58,778 bases of DNA from a virus, in IMG/VR virus record IMGVR_UViG_3300037847_006237, positions 1 to 58,778 of that record. One strand, given 5' to 3'. The position numbers and the translations under genes were made by a program. Below the pieces are notes generated by a model. The model was not told the DNA's origin, made no database searches, and saw nothing but the letters and a program-made list of their open reading frames with translations. This document shows positions 23,924 to 32,634 of this stretch, in pieces (positions within the stretch are counted from its first letter, which is position 1; each line of letters begins with the position of its first letter).

Positions 23924-25499
23924 TCTTTTGAAAGGCTTCTGCAAACCTGAGAAGCTGGCTTATAAATGTTCAGAATTAGATCTTGAAGCTTGCGGAATTG
24001 CTGACTACAAGACCGTTTCTGGGGCTATCGAATTTCATGAATCCTGCACCCAGAACGGTGTCAAACCTATCATAGGTTGCGATTACGGAGACTTCTGCCT
24101 CTATGCTAAAAATAGAAAGGGGTGGATAGAACTTATGCAGATAGTAGGCTTGGTAGAGGATAGCGTAAATGTCATAGATATTTTTAACATAGCCAAGAAC
24201 GGGAACCTGATATGCGTTACAAGCTCTACAACTATCATGAAAGCTTGGGAAAAGATAACTAAATTTAAAAATCTTTTATTTAAGTATGACTATAAGAAAA
24301 GAGAAGTCTTGTATGTATCTAAAGAAGAAGTAGACGCGCATAGAGTCGTGCTTTGCTCTGGCATGAAGCTGACTTTGCCAAAAGTAGAGAGAAAGATAAG
24401 TAAAAAAGAAGATTTTGAAAACAGTAAGTATTTTACTAAAGACGGTTTTCATCTTCCGCAAGTCACGAAATCTAAAAAAGAATGCGAACTAGTAAAACAA
24501 ATAGCGGATATGTGTGAAACTTACGATGTAAAAAGCAAGCCTATGCTACCTAGTTTCTCATGTCCTAAAGGTTTTACAGAAGATGAGTATCTAAAGGATT
24601 TGTGTAGAGGTGGATGGAAAGAAAAGCTGGTTCCTCAAGGCAAGGTTTCTAATGTCCAGAACAAGCAAGAGTATCTAGAAAGAGTAAAAATTGAGCTAGA
24701 AGTTATCTTTAAGGCCAGACTAAGCGGATACTTTCTAATCGTTCAAGACATCGTGAATTATGTAAAGAATAAAGGCTGGCTCGCTGGACCGGGAAGAGGC
24801 TCTGCTGCTGGCTGTCTTGTTTCATACCTTTTGGGAATTACAGAAGTAGACCCTATTGAGTTTGATTTGCTATTCGAGCGTTTTTACAACGAGGGAAGAA
24901 ATACAGAAGATCATGTATCTCTTCCAGATATAGATGTAGACGTTCCTGCGGAGCATAGAGACGAGGTTATTGACTATATCAAAGAAAAATATGGTAAAGA
25001 AAACGTATCGCAAATGGTAACATACGGTAGGCTACAAGGAAGGTCTGCGCTTAAAGAGGTTATGAGAATCAACGACAATGTAAGCTTTTCCGAAATGAAT
25101 GAGATAACGGACTGCATACCAGACGAAGCGATGATTTCTGACCAGCTAGAGTTGATGGATAAAGAAGACAGGTCTATAATTAGGTGGGCATTAATCAATG
25201 AGGCTAGCAATCTTAAAAAATGGTGCTATATTGATGAAGAAGGAAACCTAGCTGGGCCTATGTCTGAAACTTTTAAACAGGCTATGATTATCGAGGGTAC
25301 AAATAAGTCTCAAGGTAAGCATCCTGCCGGTGTAATTATTTCTAAATATAAATTAAATCAAGTATGTCCTATGGTTACTGATAAAAGCGGTAAAAAGATT
25401 GTACAATTTGAGATGGTTGCCCTTGAGACTCAGGGGCATGTTAAATTCGATATTTTGGGTATCGACTTGTTAAGTAAAATTATGGAGATTTGCAAATGA
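23886..25499 (+). CDS. dnaE: DNA polymerase III alpha, N-terminal half (split DnaE-N)
   Basis: This 537-residue product covers the first half of a C-family replicative polymerase. Residues 1-70 are a PHP domain (THYSLLKG, GIADYKTVSGAIEF, GVKPIIGCDYG), in which two expected metal-binding His are Lys9 and Tyr41. GPGRGSAAG at 301-309 and PDIDVD at 347-352 give catalytic Asp348 and Asp350. HVKFDILGID gives the third, Asp522, just before the stop. The protein ends at a linker after ...KIMEICK, where intact DnaE continues. The stop overlaps the next gene by ATGA, and no intein or intron signature is visible. The first ATG (23886) lies inside the previous gene. Confidence 0.88.
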   Translation: MNLIPLNCKTHYSLLKGFCKPEKLAYKCSELDLEACGIADYKTVSGAIEFHESCTQNGVKPIIGCDYGDFCLYAKNRKGWIELMQIVGLVEDSVNVIDIFNIAKNGNLICVTSSTTIMKAWEKITKFKNLLFKYDYKKREVLYVSKEEVDAHRVVLCSGMKLTLPKVERKISKKEDFENSKYFTKDGFHLPQVTKSKKECELVKQIADMCETYDVKSKPMLPSFSCPKGFTEDEYLKDLCRGGWKEKLVPQGKVSNVQNKQEYLERVKIELEVIFKARLSGYFLIVQDIVNYVKNKGWLAGPGRGSAAGCLVSYLLGITEVDPIEFDLLFERFYNEGRNTEDHVSLPDIDVDVPAEHRDEVIDYIKEKYGKENVSQMVTYGRLQGRSALKEVMRINDNVSFSEMNEITDCIPDEAMISDQLELMDKEDRSIIRWALINEASNLKKWCYIDEEGNLAGPMSETFKQAMIIEGTNKSQGKHPAGVIISKYKLNQVCPMVTDKSGKKIVQFEMVALETQGHVKFDILGIDLLSKIMEICK

Positions 25500-25720
25500 A
25501 AGCCACACAAGAAGATTATAAATCAGTTATTTTCTCTGGTTGCTCTATTGATTGCAAAGGTGTTTCGATATGTAATCTTTCCAACCACTACAATAGACTT
25601 GTTAGTACAAACGAGTACCAAGTTTGGTCGGATAGAAATAAAGAATATCACCTTTTCAAAAATATAGACGAGGCCGTTAATAAATTTTTAGAACTAACAA
25701 ATAAAAGAAGAAGAGCTTAG
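25496..25720 (+). CDS. Small protein between the dnaE halves
   Basis: This 74-residue protein starts at an ATGA overlap with the stop of DnaE-N and ends 2 nt before the exonuclease. It has three Cys (SGCSIDCKGVSIC) and a WSDRNKEYHLF-NIDEAVNKFLEL segment with a basic end (NKRRRA). It matches no polymerase domain that I recognise. Its position makes a role in joining or regulating the split polymerase possible, but it may equally be unrelated. Confidence 0.5.
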   Translation: MKATQEDYKSVIFSGCSIDCKGVSICNLSNHYNRLVSTNEYQVWSDRNKEYHLFKNIDEAVNKFLELTNKRRRA

Positions 25721-25721
25721 T

Positions 25722-26417
25722 ATGAATTATAGAGACATTATCGTTTTTGACTTTGAGACCACGGGTCAGAACCCATATAAATGCCAGCCAACACAGATTG
25801 CCGCCGTAGCTATTCATGCTCGTAAGCTAGAGCTACAGCCGGGAGGCGTGTTTGAGAGTAAAATGCGATGCATTGTAGACGATGAAGAGGCTATCGCTGC
25901 GGGTTTTGATCCCATAGAAGACAAAGCCTTAGAAGTTACTAGAAAAACCAGAGAAGAGATTTCAAAGGGACCGCTACCAAAAACCGTATGGAATAAATTT
26001 GCTAATTTTTGTAACGAATATAACTTTAAAAAGACCAGCTACTACGCACCGATTGCGGCAGGATACAACATTAACGGCTTTGATATGCCTATTGTTGATC
26101 GAATGTGTGAGAAGTATGGCCCCGTGGACAAAAAGAGAAACAGGCAAGGAATTTTTAATCCTATCTTCACAATAGACGTTATGCAACATATCTACTGCTG
26201 GTTTGAGAACAATCAAGAAGTTAAAGGTTATGGCATGGACTACATGCGTGACTACTTTGGAATGTCTCAAGAAAGCAAAGACAAAGCGCACGACGCTTTG
26301 CAAGACGTTAAAGACACTGCAAATTTGATGATTAAATTTATGAAATTCCAAAGAACGCTTTTAGAAAAGACAAAGTTCCAGAAAGCGTTTGCTAATGGTG
26401 AAGTCTATGTCAAGTAG
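25722..26417 (+). CDS. dnaQ: DnaQ-like 3'-5' proofreading exonuclease (DEDDh)
   Basis: This 231-residue exonuclease has all DEDDh motifs: FDFETTG (Asp10, Glu12), GYNINGFDMPIV (Asp121), and AHDALQDVKDTA (His190, Asp195). It would remove mismatched 3' ends for the polymerase in trans, as epsilon does for DnaE. The gene lies between the two dnaE halves, tightly packed on both sides. The C-terminal 30 residues are basic and helical and could be an interaction tail. It is a good candidate for the proofreading subunit of the split polymerase. Confidence 0.85.
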   Translation: MNYRDIIVFDFETTGQNPYKCQPTQIAAVAIHARKLELQPGGVFESKMRCIVDDEEAIAAGFDPIEDKALEVTRKTREEISKGPLPKTVWNKFANFCNEYNFKKTSYYAPIAAGYNINGFDMPIVDRMCEKYGPVDKKRNRQGIFNPIFTIDVMQHIYCWFENNQEVKGYGMDYMRDYFGMSQESKDKAHDALQDVKDTANLMIKFMKFQRTLLEKTKFQKAFANGEVYVK

Positions 26418-26577
26418 TAAAAAAATTAGAATTTCCGACGTTCATGGAAACCATACATACGTAGACTTAGACGAATTAGTAGACTTTTATAAAAAGCAGA
26501 AGAAATTCGTAGAAAAGCTTGAAAAACAAATAAAGGATGCAGAAATTGACCTACGGAAAGAGGAAGATGAAAAATAA
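26407..26577 (+). CDS. Small coiled-coil protein between the dnaE halves
   Basis: From the ATG at 26407 the product has 56 residues; an in-frame ATG at 26395 would add four. A short beta-turn start (ISDVHGNHTYVDLDEL) leads to a strongly charged helix (DFYKKQKKFVEKLEKQIKDAEIDLRKEEDE) with heptad-like spacing, a likely coiled coil. It overlaps both neighbours. A small coiled coil between DnaQ and DnaE-C could serve as a linker or bridging subunit; this is inference. Confidence 0.5.
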   Translation: MSSSKKIRISDVHGNHTYVDLDELVDFYKKQKKFVEKLEKQIKDAEIDLRKEEDEK

Positions 26578-28132
26578 CTTTGATATCAACGATTTTAATG
26601 ATTCAGAGGTTTGGGATTTGATTTGCGAGGGTAGAACTAAAGGCGTTTTTCAATTAGAATCCAACCTAGGAAAACATTGGGCTAAAGAAGTCGCTCCGAG
26701 AAACATTATTGAGTTAGCCGCAACGATCTCTTTGATTCGGCCGGGTACTCTCAAAGCTAAAGACGAGAAGACTAAGAAGAGCATGACGCAGCTTTATGCG
26801 TTTAGAAAAGCTGGTAATACTGATTACCCAGTAGAGTATCTGCATGAATCTTTGGAACCTATTCTAAAAGAAACCTATGGGGTGCTTGTTTATCAAGAAC
26901 AGTCTATGAAAATAGCGCAGCAGCTAGCTGGGTTTAATTTGAAAGAAGCAGACGACCTAAGAAAGGCTATTGGTAAAAAGAAAGCCGATCTAATGGAAGA
27001 GATTAAAAAGAAATTCGTGAAAGGAACGCAGGAACAAGGGACTGTTAGCCAAAAGGCAGCAGAAGAAATATTTTCTTGGATTGAAAAATCTAGCAGATAC
27101 GCCTTTAATAAAAGTCATGCCGTGGCATATGCGATTAATGCTTACTGGTCTGCTTATTGTAAAACCCACAGACTAAAAAGATTTTACAAAACGTATCTCA
27201 ATAGATCAGACAAAAAACCAAAGTCAGAAATAGAGATAAAGCAACTCATTATGGATGCAAAGTCAGCAGGTATAGAAGTATATCCTCCAAGGCTTTCTAG
27301 ATTGCAAACAGACTTTGAACTAGACGATAATAAGAATTTGATTTATTTTGGTCTCAGGCATGTAAAAGGTGTAGGCACTAAGGAATGTGAGAAAATTGAA
27401 ACCCTTGAAGACGTTTCTGAATACTCTTGGATGGATTGTATCACTAAAGTAATACATCCTTTAAAGATAAACAAGAGAGCGGCTATCGCAATGATATCTG
27501 TTGGAGCTTTTAGTGGTAAAAATAATAAAGAAAGCAGAAGAAAAATGCTCTATGAGTTCGATAGCTGGAAACAGCTTTCTGCTCGCGAACAGTCTGCCAT
27601 TGTAGAAAACCAGAAAGAACCAAGCACAAGGTCCAAAACTCTTGCAGACGCAGTGGGAGTACTTATAGAAAACACCAAAATAAACTCTAGAAGAATGGAG
27701 ACCGTGATAAACGTTCAAAACTCTTTAAAAAATCCTTTTTATGACCTAGAAGATCATGCCGTCTCTATAGCGACTCAGGAAGCTAAGTTACTAGGATGTT
27801 CTTTAACGTGCAGCAAAGTAGACGATGCACAAGTGGCTACAGATTATTGCGAAGATGTAGCCAAAGGTTTAAAAAAGAAAAAGATAAGTTTAGCCGTTGT
27901 GATTAATTCTATCAGAGTGGTTAAAACAAGGAATGGAAAAAATCCTGGACAAGAAATGGCATTTCTTTCTGTAGAAGATAATAGCGGAGAATTAGAATCT
28001 GTGACAATTTTTCCAGAAACCTATGCCGAATATAAAAACGTTTTATTAGAAGAAAATACAGTGATGTTATTTTGTGAGCCTTCTAAGAAAGAAAAGGGAT
28101 CAGTAATCGTAAACAAAGCAATGCAAATTTGA
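26567..28132 (+). CDS. dnaE: DNA polymerase III alpha, C-terminal half (split DnaE-C)
   Basis: The start at 26567 follows GGAAAGAGGAAG and gives 521 residues. It resumes exactly where DnaE-N stops: FDINDFNDSEVWDLI, then the fingers with GVFQLES at 26-32, RPG at 58-60, YGVLVYQEQSMKIAQ at 104-118, LRKAIGKKK and FNKSHAVAYA. GLRHVKGVGTKE near 260 is a helix-hairpin-helix. The final 85 residues are an OB-fold (ISLAVVINSIRVV, FLSVEDNSGELESV). The tau-binding C-terminal domain of long DnaE proteins is absent. Both halves together would be about 1,058 residues, near a complete alpha subunit. Confidence 0.88.
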   Translation: MKNNFDINDFNDSEVWDLICEGRTKGVFQLESNLGKHWAKEVAPRNIIELAATISLIRPGTLKAKDEKTKKSMTQLYAFRKAGNTDYPVEYLHESLEPILKETYGVLVYQEQSMKIAQQLAGFNLKEADDLRKAIGKKKADLMEEIKKKFVKGTQEQGTVSQKAAEEIFSWIEKSSRYAFNKSHAVAYAINAYWSAYCKTHRLKRFYKTYLNRSDKKPKSEIEIKQLIMDAKSAGIEVYPPRLSRLQTDFELDDNKNLIYFGLRHVKGVGTKECEKIETLEDVSEYSWMDCITKVIHPLKINKRAAIAMISVGAFSGKNNKESRRKMLYEFDSWKQLSAREQSAIVENQKEPSTRSKTLADAVGVLIENTKINSRRMETVINVQNSLKNPFYDLEDHAVSIATQEAKLLGCSLTCSKVDDAQVATDYCEDVAKGLKKKKISLAVVINSIRVVKTRNGKNPGQEMAFLSVEDNSGELESVTIFPETYAEYKNVLLEENTVMLFCEPSKKEKGSVIVNKAMQI

Positions 28133-28139
28133 GGTAAAT

Positions 28140-28487
28140 ATGAATAAATGTACTTTTTTAGGTCGTCTGAATCCAGACATAGAAATAGAATTTACAGACG
28201 GGAAAACTCCACATATAATTTTTTCTATGGACGTAGAATCTTTTAGGAAAAGTAAAAACGGTAAAAAGAAGAGAGAATATAACTGTCTAGAGTTTGAAGC
28301 TTGGGATACAGCCGCTTTAACCATACGAGAAAAATTAAAATCAGACTGCACCATGTTGGTAGAATGTGAGGCTAGATCCACCTTCACCTTCTGCGGTGAT
28401 AGCGATTCGGAATTGGATAAAACTTATTTTAGAGTTCTTAGTTTTAAAATATTCCACGCTAATAAGGATTGGGGAAATGAGAAATAA
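28140..28487 (+). CDS. ssb: Single-stranded DNA-binding protein
   Basis: This 115-residue protein has the bacterial SSB OB-fold pattern: MNKCTFLGRLNPDIEI, HIIFSMDVESF, a basic loop (RKSKNGKKKRE), YNCLEFEAWDTAA, LVECEARS and YFRVLSFKIF. It lacks the long flexible acidic tail of E. coli SSB. GAGG precedes the ATG, and the next gene overlaps by 11 nt. It would coat ssDNA at the fork and during recombination. Confidence 0.8.
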   Translation: MNKCTFLGRLNPDIEIEFTDGKTPHIIFSMDVESFRKSKNGKKKREYNCLEFEAWDTAALTIREKLKSDCTMLVECEARSTFTFCGDSDSELDKTYFRVLSFKIFHANKDWGNEK

Positions 28488-30114
28488 AAAAGTTCTGTTT
28501 GTTTCCGAGGCTTCATGGCTTCCTACTGGATACTCTGTATATACAAATGAAGTTTTATCTAGGCTAAATAAAGTAGACGGAATAGAGGTTGCTGAAATCT
28601 CCACTTTTGCCGATGTTAATGATCTTAAAAAAAATCCTAGAGAATGGAAGGCTTATGCAAACAAACCACTAAAAACAGACCCGATATATGAAAAATACAG
28701 CAGTAGCGTATCTTGTCAGTTTGGAGACATGGTATTTAATCAGGCTTTGTTAGATTTTCAGCCGGATATCGTTATGGATATTCGCGATTGGTGGATGATG
28801 GAATTTGAACAAAGGTCTCCATTTAGAAACTTCTTCCATTGGGCGATCATGCCCACCGTAGACGCATCACCCCAAGATCAGCAATGGATCAACACATACG
28901 CTTCTGCCGACTCTGTTCTTACTTACAGCGAGTTTGGAAGAGACGTTCTTAAATCTCAATCAGACGATATCAACTTTATTGGCATGGCTCCTCCATCTGC
29001 TAGTCAAGACTTTTTTCCAGTTGAGGACAAGGGCAAACATAAGGAATCTATGGGTATCTCTAGAGACTGTACTATCGTTGGAACCGTAATGCGAAATCAA
29101 AGACGCAAACTTTATCCAGACCTATTCAAGAGTTTTAGAGAGACGCTAGATAGAACAAAGAACGATAATCTTTTTCTACATTGTCATACCTATTATCCAG
29201 ACTCAGGATGGGACATACCCGCACTGATACAGGAGTATGGTCTTTCTGGAAGGGTCACAATGACATATAAGTGCAGAGATTGTGGTAACATATCCATAGA
29301 GACTTTTCAAAACTCTATGAAGTTCTGTAGTAAATGCAATTCATTTAACAATCATTTGGTGGGAATAAATAATCCAATCAACACAAAAGAACTGGCAAGC
29401 ATTTACAATATTTTTGATCTATATGTGCAGTATGCAAACAGTGAAGGGTTTGGTATGCCACAACTTGAAGCCGCACAGTGTGGTGTCCCTGTTATTTCTG
29501 TGCGATATTCCGCTATGGAGTCTATTATAGATAATATAGAAGCTTGGGGAGTAGAACCATTATGTATGGTTAAAGAGGTAGAAACCGGATGCAATAGAGC
29601 AGTTCCAAATAATGAAGAGTTTGTAGACCTACTGTCTACATTAACGCATCCAGACAAAGACCTAGCCGCCGAAGGAAGTCGTCAGCGAGACTTAGCTATG
29701 CAAAAATATAGCTGGGATCAAACTGCTAAAGTTTGGGAAGAAAGAATTAAAGAAATAGAATTTAAAGACCGTAAAGAAACTTGGGAAAGTCCTGCTGATA
29801 TAAAAATGCCAAGCAAAGAGATTCCAAAAAACCTAACACCCACACAAAAAGCAGATTATCTGTTTGATTATGTTTTGTGCCGCCCAGAAATGAAGGGTGG
29901 GTTCTTATGGAGAAAAGTTCTTAAAGACCTGACCTTCGGATTTAGAAGACCTAATGCGGATTCAGATTTTTACTTTAACGAAAGTCATGTAAAGTCTGTT
30001 AAAGAAACGTCGCTATTTTCTTTTGAGGATGCGCATAGAGAGCTTTATAATTTGAGGATGCAGATAAATGAGTGGGAACAGGCAAGAATAGAAAAACTAA
30101 GAGGTTTATCGTGA
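28477..30114 (+). CDS. GT4-like glycosyltransferase with zinc-ribbon insertion
   Basis: The start at 28477 follows AAGGATTGGGG and gives 545 residues. The N-terminal Rossmann domain opens VLFVSEASWLPTGYSVY. The C-terminal GT-B domain has YVQYANSEGFGMPQLEAAQCGVPVIS, the usual E-x7-E nucleotide-sugar region. Between them lie CRDCG and CSKC, two Cys pairs about 20 residues apart, which look like an inserted zinc ribbon. About 120 further residues follow the GT domain and match nothing I recognise. It is the first gene of the glycan island and overlaps ssb by 11 nt. Confidence 0.8.
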   Translation: MRNKKVLFVSEASWLPTGYSVYTNEVLSRLNKVDGIEVAEISTFADVNDLKKNPREWKAYANKPLKTDPIYEKYSSSVSCQFGDMVFNQALLDFQPDIVMDIRDWWMMEFEQRSPFRNFFHWAIMPTVDASPQDQQWINTYASADSVLTYSEFGRDVLKSQSDDINFIGMAPPSASQDFFPVEDKGKHKESMGISRDCTIVGTVMRNQRRKLYPDLFKSFRETLDRTKNDNLFLHCHTYYPDSGWDIPALIQEYGLSGRVTMTYKCRDCGNISIETFQNSMKFCSKCNSFNNHLVGINNPINTKELASIYNIFDLYVQYANSEGFGMPQLEAAQCGVPVISVRYSAMESIIDNIEAWGVEPLCMVKEVETGCNRAVPNNEEFVDLLSTLTHPDKDLAAEGSRQRDLAMQKYSWDQTAKVWEERIKEIEFKDRKETWESPADIKMPSKEIPKNLTPTQKADYLFDYVLCRPEMKGGFLWRKVLKDLTFGFRRPNADSDFYFNESHVKSVKETSLFSFEDAHRELYNLRMQINEWEQARIEKLRGLS

Positions 30115-31199
30115 AAGTATTATACATAGGAAACTACAAAGATCAAACTGGGTGGGGCGATGCCTCGCTCAACAATATATTAGCTATGGATAAGGCGGGA
30201 GTCGATGTTGTTCCTAGAGCAATCACCTATAATAATAGGGCTGGCTTTGACAACGATAGAATCCTACAGCTTGAAGAAAAGAGTGCCGATGGATGCGATG
30301 TTTGTATTCAACATGTGTTGCCACATCTTTACAACTATGATTCAAATTTTAAGCTAAATGTTGGATTTTTAGAATCTGAAACATTGGATCTTAAATATAG
30401 CGGCTGGAACAATTACGCTTCTATTATGGATGAGATATGGGTTCCTAGCAACGCCTGTAAGAAATCTCTAGACATAGAAAAGCCGGTTCATATTATTCCT
30501 CATTGTCTAGACTTTTCAAAATATCAAGATACGCAGTCTGGAAATAAAATAGAAAACCTCATGGGAACATATAATTTTGTTTTTATAGGAGAGTTTATTG
30601 AAAGAAAGAACCTCAAAGCTTTGATTAGGGCTTTTCATACAGAGTTTAAACCTTGGGAAAACGTAAACCTATATATCAAGACTTCTGGGGCAGATCTTGC
30701 CGTCGTTCAAAATTTCTGCAACCAAATAAAGCGTGGACTAAAAGTTTCTGAGAACTACAAAGAAGAAGTTGTGATATGTGGAAAGCTAGACAAGGAAGAC
30801 TATATATCAACACTCGCTCAATGCCACTGCTTCGTTATGCCTAGTTACGGAGAAGCTTTCTGCATACCTGCGCTGGAGGCTTCTGCAATTGGGCTAGAGT
30901 GTCTTTGGACGGAAGGCATAGGAGTAGAAGATTTTGCTACGGGCGGAGACGTAGAGTCTTGTGAAGAGCCTTGTTTTGGCGGAACCGCATCGCTCAGAAA
31001 TTTGTATACTGCAAAAAATAAATGGTTAACAATTAACATCGAAAAGTTACAAGAAGCAATGAGAAACCGTTTCAATAATTACAAAAACGGTAATCGTGTG
31101 GACGTAGGTACTAAATGGGAAAGATGTAGTCACGAAAACGTAGGAAAGATGATCAGAGAAAGACTAGAGCAAGGAGTGAAAGATGCCAGCAATCGCTAA
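30111..31199 (+). CDS. GT4-like glycosyltransferase
   Basis: This gene starts with GTG in a GTGA overlap after GAGG and codes for 362 residues. The GT-B fold begins VKVLYIGNYKDQTGWGDASL. The donor domain has YNFVFIGEFIERKNLKALIRAF and VMPSYGEAFCIPALEASAIGL with the E-x7-E motif. It is probably retaining, as in family GT4. The acceptor is unknown. It is tightly coupled to glycosyltransferase genes on both sides. Confidence 0.8.
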   Translation: MKVLYIGNYKDQTGWGDASLNNILAMDKAGVDVVPRAITYNNRAGFDNDRILQLEEKSADGCDVCIQHVLPHLYNYDSNFKLNVGFLESETLDLKYSGWNNYASIMDEIWVPSNACKKSLDIEKPVHIIPHCLDFSKYQDTQSGNKIENLMGTYNFVFIGEFIERKNLKALIRAFHTEFKPWENVNLYIKTSGADLAVVQNFCNQIKRGLKVSENYKEEVVICGKLDKEDYISTLAQCHCFVMPSYGEAFCIPALEASAIGLECLWTEGIGVEDFATGGDVESCEEPCFGGTASLRNLYTAKNKWLTINIEKLQEAMRNRFNNYKNGNRVDVGTKWERCSHENVGKMIRERLEQGVKDASNR

Positions 31200-32205
31200 T
31201 CAAAGATCCGTAAGAAATATCACAAGAAGCGCACATAGGCCGGAAAAGCTAAATATTCTAACCTTTGCTACTCACGAAAGATACGAAGAAAACCTCTGTA
31301 AAACTGGTCACAACTTCTATTCATTAGCCATTGGTAAAACTTGGGATACGGACTATGCGCCCATTCCAGACAACTATCATATCGTAAACGCTATTCCTGA
31401 TTACGTTGATTTTGACTTAATTTTAACTCATACATCGTGTGACAGAATGTTTAAGGCTCACCAAGCCCTAACGGGCCTAGACGTTCTTCAAGGCAACAAA
31501 ACTGGAATTCCAATCCTTAGACACACCCATGTATTACCAGATATTAGGTTTGATGTTCCTGATCAAGCTTCCGCTTTTTGCAAATATCCTAGTGATAAGA
31601 ACTCATTTATATCTGAATACAACATGACGCAGTGGAACATGTCTAGAGCAACTTCCGCAAGTGTCGTAGAACACGGCGTTGACACCGACTTCTGGAAGCC
31701 CGATGACAGTGTAAAAAGGGATAACGTCTGTCTATCCGTGGTAAATGACTGGCCCAACAGAGACTGGTGTTGCGGCTTTAATCTATGGCGACAAACAACC
31801 CAAGATTTACCCGTAAGAGTTTTTGGAAAAAGTCCCGGTTTTTCGGAACCCGCAAATTCTACAGAACACCTAAGAGAAATTTATCAATCTTCAAGAATAT
31901 TTTATAATACTTCTTTACATTCTCCTGTTCCTAGTGTATTATTAGAAGCTATGTCGTGTGGGTGCGCCGTGGTTTCTACTAACAACTGTATGATACCTGA
32001 GATAATTGAGAATGGAAAAAATGGACTAGTATCAAACAACCCACAAGAACTGAGAGGGTGTTTAGAGCTTCTCCTTAAAAACCAAGATCTTGCAAAAGAA
32101 CTAGGAGATAACGCCAGAAAAACCATAGTCGAAAAATATAACCTTGAAAGATTTGTTAATAATTGGAACAACATACTTCACTCTACCGTAAATGAATACA
32201 AATAA
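31183..32205 (+). CDS. GT4-like glycosyltransferase
   Basis: This 340-residue protein starts at an ATG after AAGGAG, overlapping the previous gene by 17 nt. The N-terminal domain contains ILTFATHERYEENLCKTGHNF. The donor domain has CLSVVNDWPNRDWCCGFNLW, IFYNTSLHSPVPSVLLEAMSCGCAVVST and IPEIIENGKNGLV, a standard GT4 signature. The first 25 residues form a short basic lead. It would act in glycan assembly in the phage-infected cytoplasm. Confidence 0.8.
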   Translation: MPAIANQRSVRNITRSAHRPEKLNILTFATHERYEENLCKTGHNFYSLAIGKTWDTDYAPIPDNYHIVNAIPDYVDFDLILTHTSCDRMFKAHQALTGLDVLQGNKTGIPILRHTHVLPDIRFDVPDQASAFCKYPSDKNSFISEYNMTQWNMSRATSASVVEHGVDTDFWKPDDSVKRDNVCLSVVNDWPNRDWCCGFNLWRQTTQDLPVRVFGKSPGFSEPANSTEHLREIYQSSRIFYNTSLHSPVPSVLLEAMSCGCAVVSTNNCMIPEIIENGKNGLVSNNPQELRGCLELLLKNQDLAKELGDNARKTIVEKYNLERFVNNWNNILHSTVNEYK

Positions 32206-32214
32206 GGAATTTTT

Positions 32215-32634
32215 ATGAGAATCAAATTAGTAGGAAGAGGCTCAAAATCCCAAGAAAAGGGAGGAATGGGCGTAAGTCAATTAAACTCAGATGTTTTGGA
32301 TAGTGAGGCAACAGAAGTCTTGCTAGACAGCTTTCTGTGTGAGTTTTCTATAACAGAAATAAAAAAACTTATGGAACTTATAGGAAGTAAGTGCAGAATG
32401 GGGTGCGTCATGACTATAATAGAGACAGACTTTGATATTGTTTTTTCAAACGTCGCTATTGGTACTGAAAGCCTAGACTCTGTTAATTCACGCCTAGCGC
32501 AAACCAAAGGTATTAAAAGCTTGCTTACAACAAACATGGTATCCAACATAATTCCGCCAAGCTTTAAGATTACAAATAAGCATTTTAATTCAGAAGATTC
32601 AACGGTAACAATAAAAGCCAAGAGAGTAAAATGA
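32215..32634 (+). CDS. Hypothetical protein, possible methyltransferase remnant
   Basis: This 139-residue protein follows AAGGA. The pattern ATEVLLDSFLCEFSITEIKKLMELI followed by GCVMTIIETDFDIVF and a TNMVSNIIPPSFKITNKHF end resembles the C-terminal half of class I methyltransferases, where a post-motif helix and strand precede a final hairpin. The SAM-binding Gly loop is not seen, so it would be truncated or inactive. It lies within the glycan island. The assignment is weak; an unrelated fold is possible. Confidence 0.4.
   Translation: MRIKLVGRGSKSQEKGGMGVSQLNSDVLDSEATEVLLDSFLCEFSITEIKKLMELIGSKCRMGCVMTIIETDFDIVFSNVAIGTESLDSVNSRLAQTKGIKSLLTTNMVSNIIPPSFKITNKHFNSEDSTVTIKAKRVK

Noticed and set aside
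25496-26567. Group I intron or intein as the cause of the dnaE split
   Set aside because: The interval is filled with overlapping genes joined by ATGA or near-zero gaps, DnaE-N ends at its own stop, and no intein block (starting Cys, terminal His-Asn) is seen at either edge.
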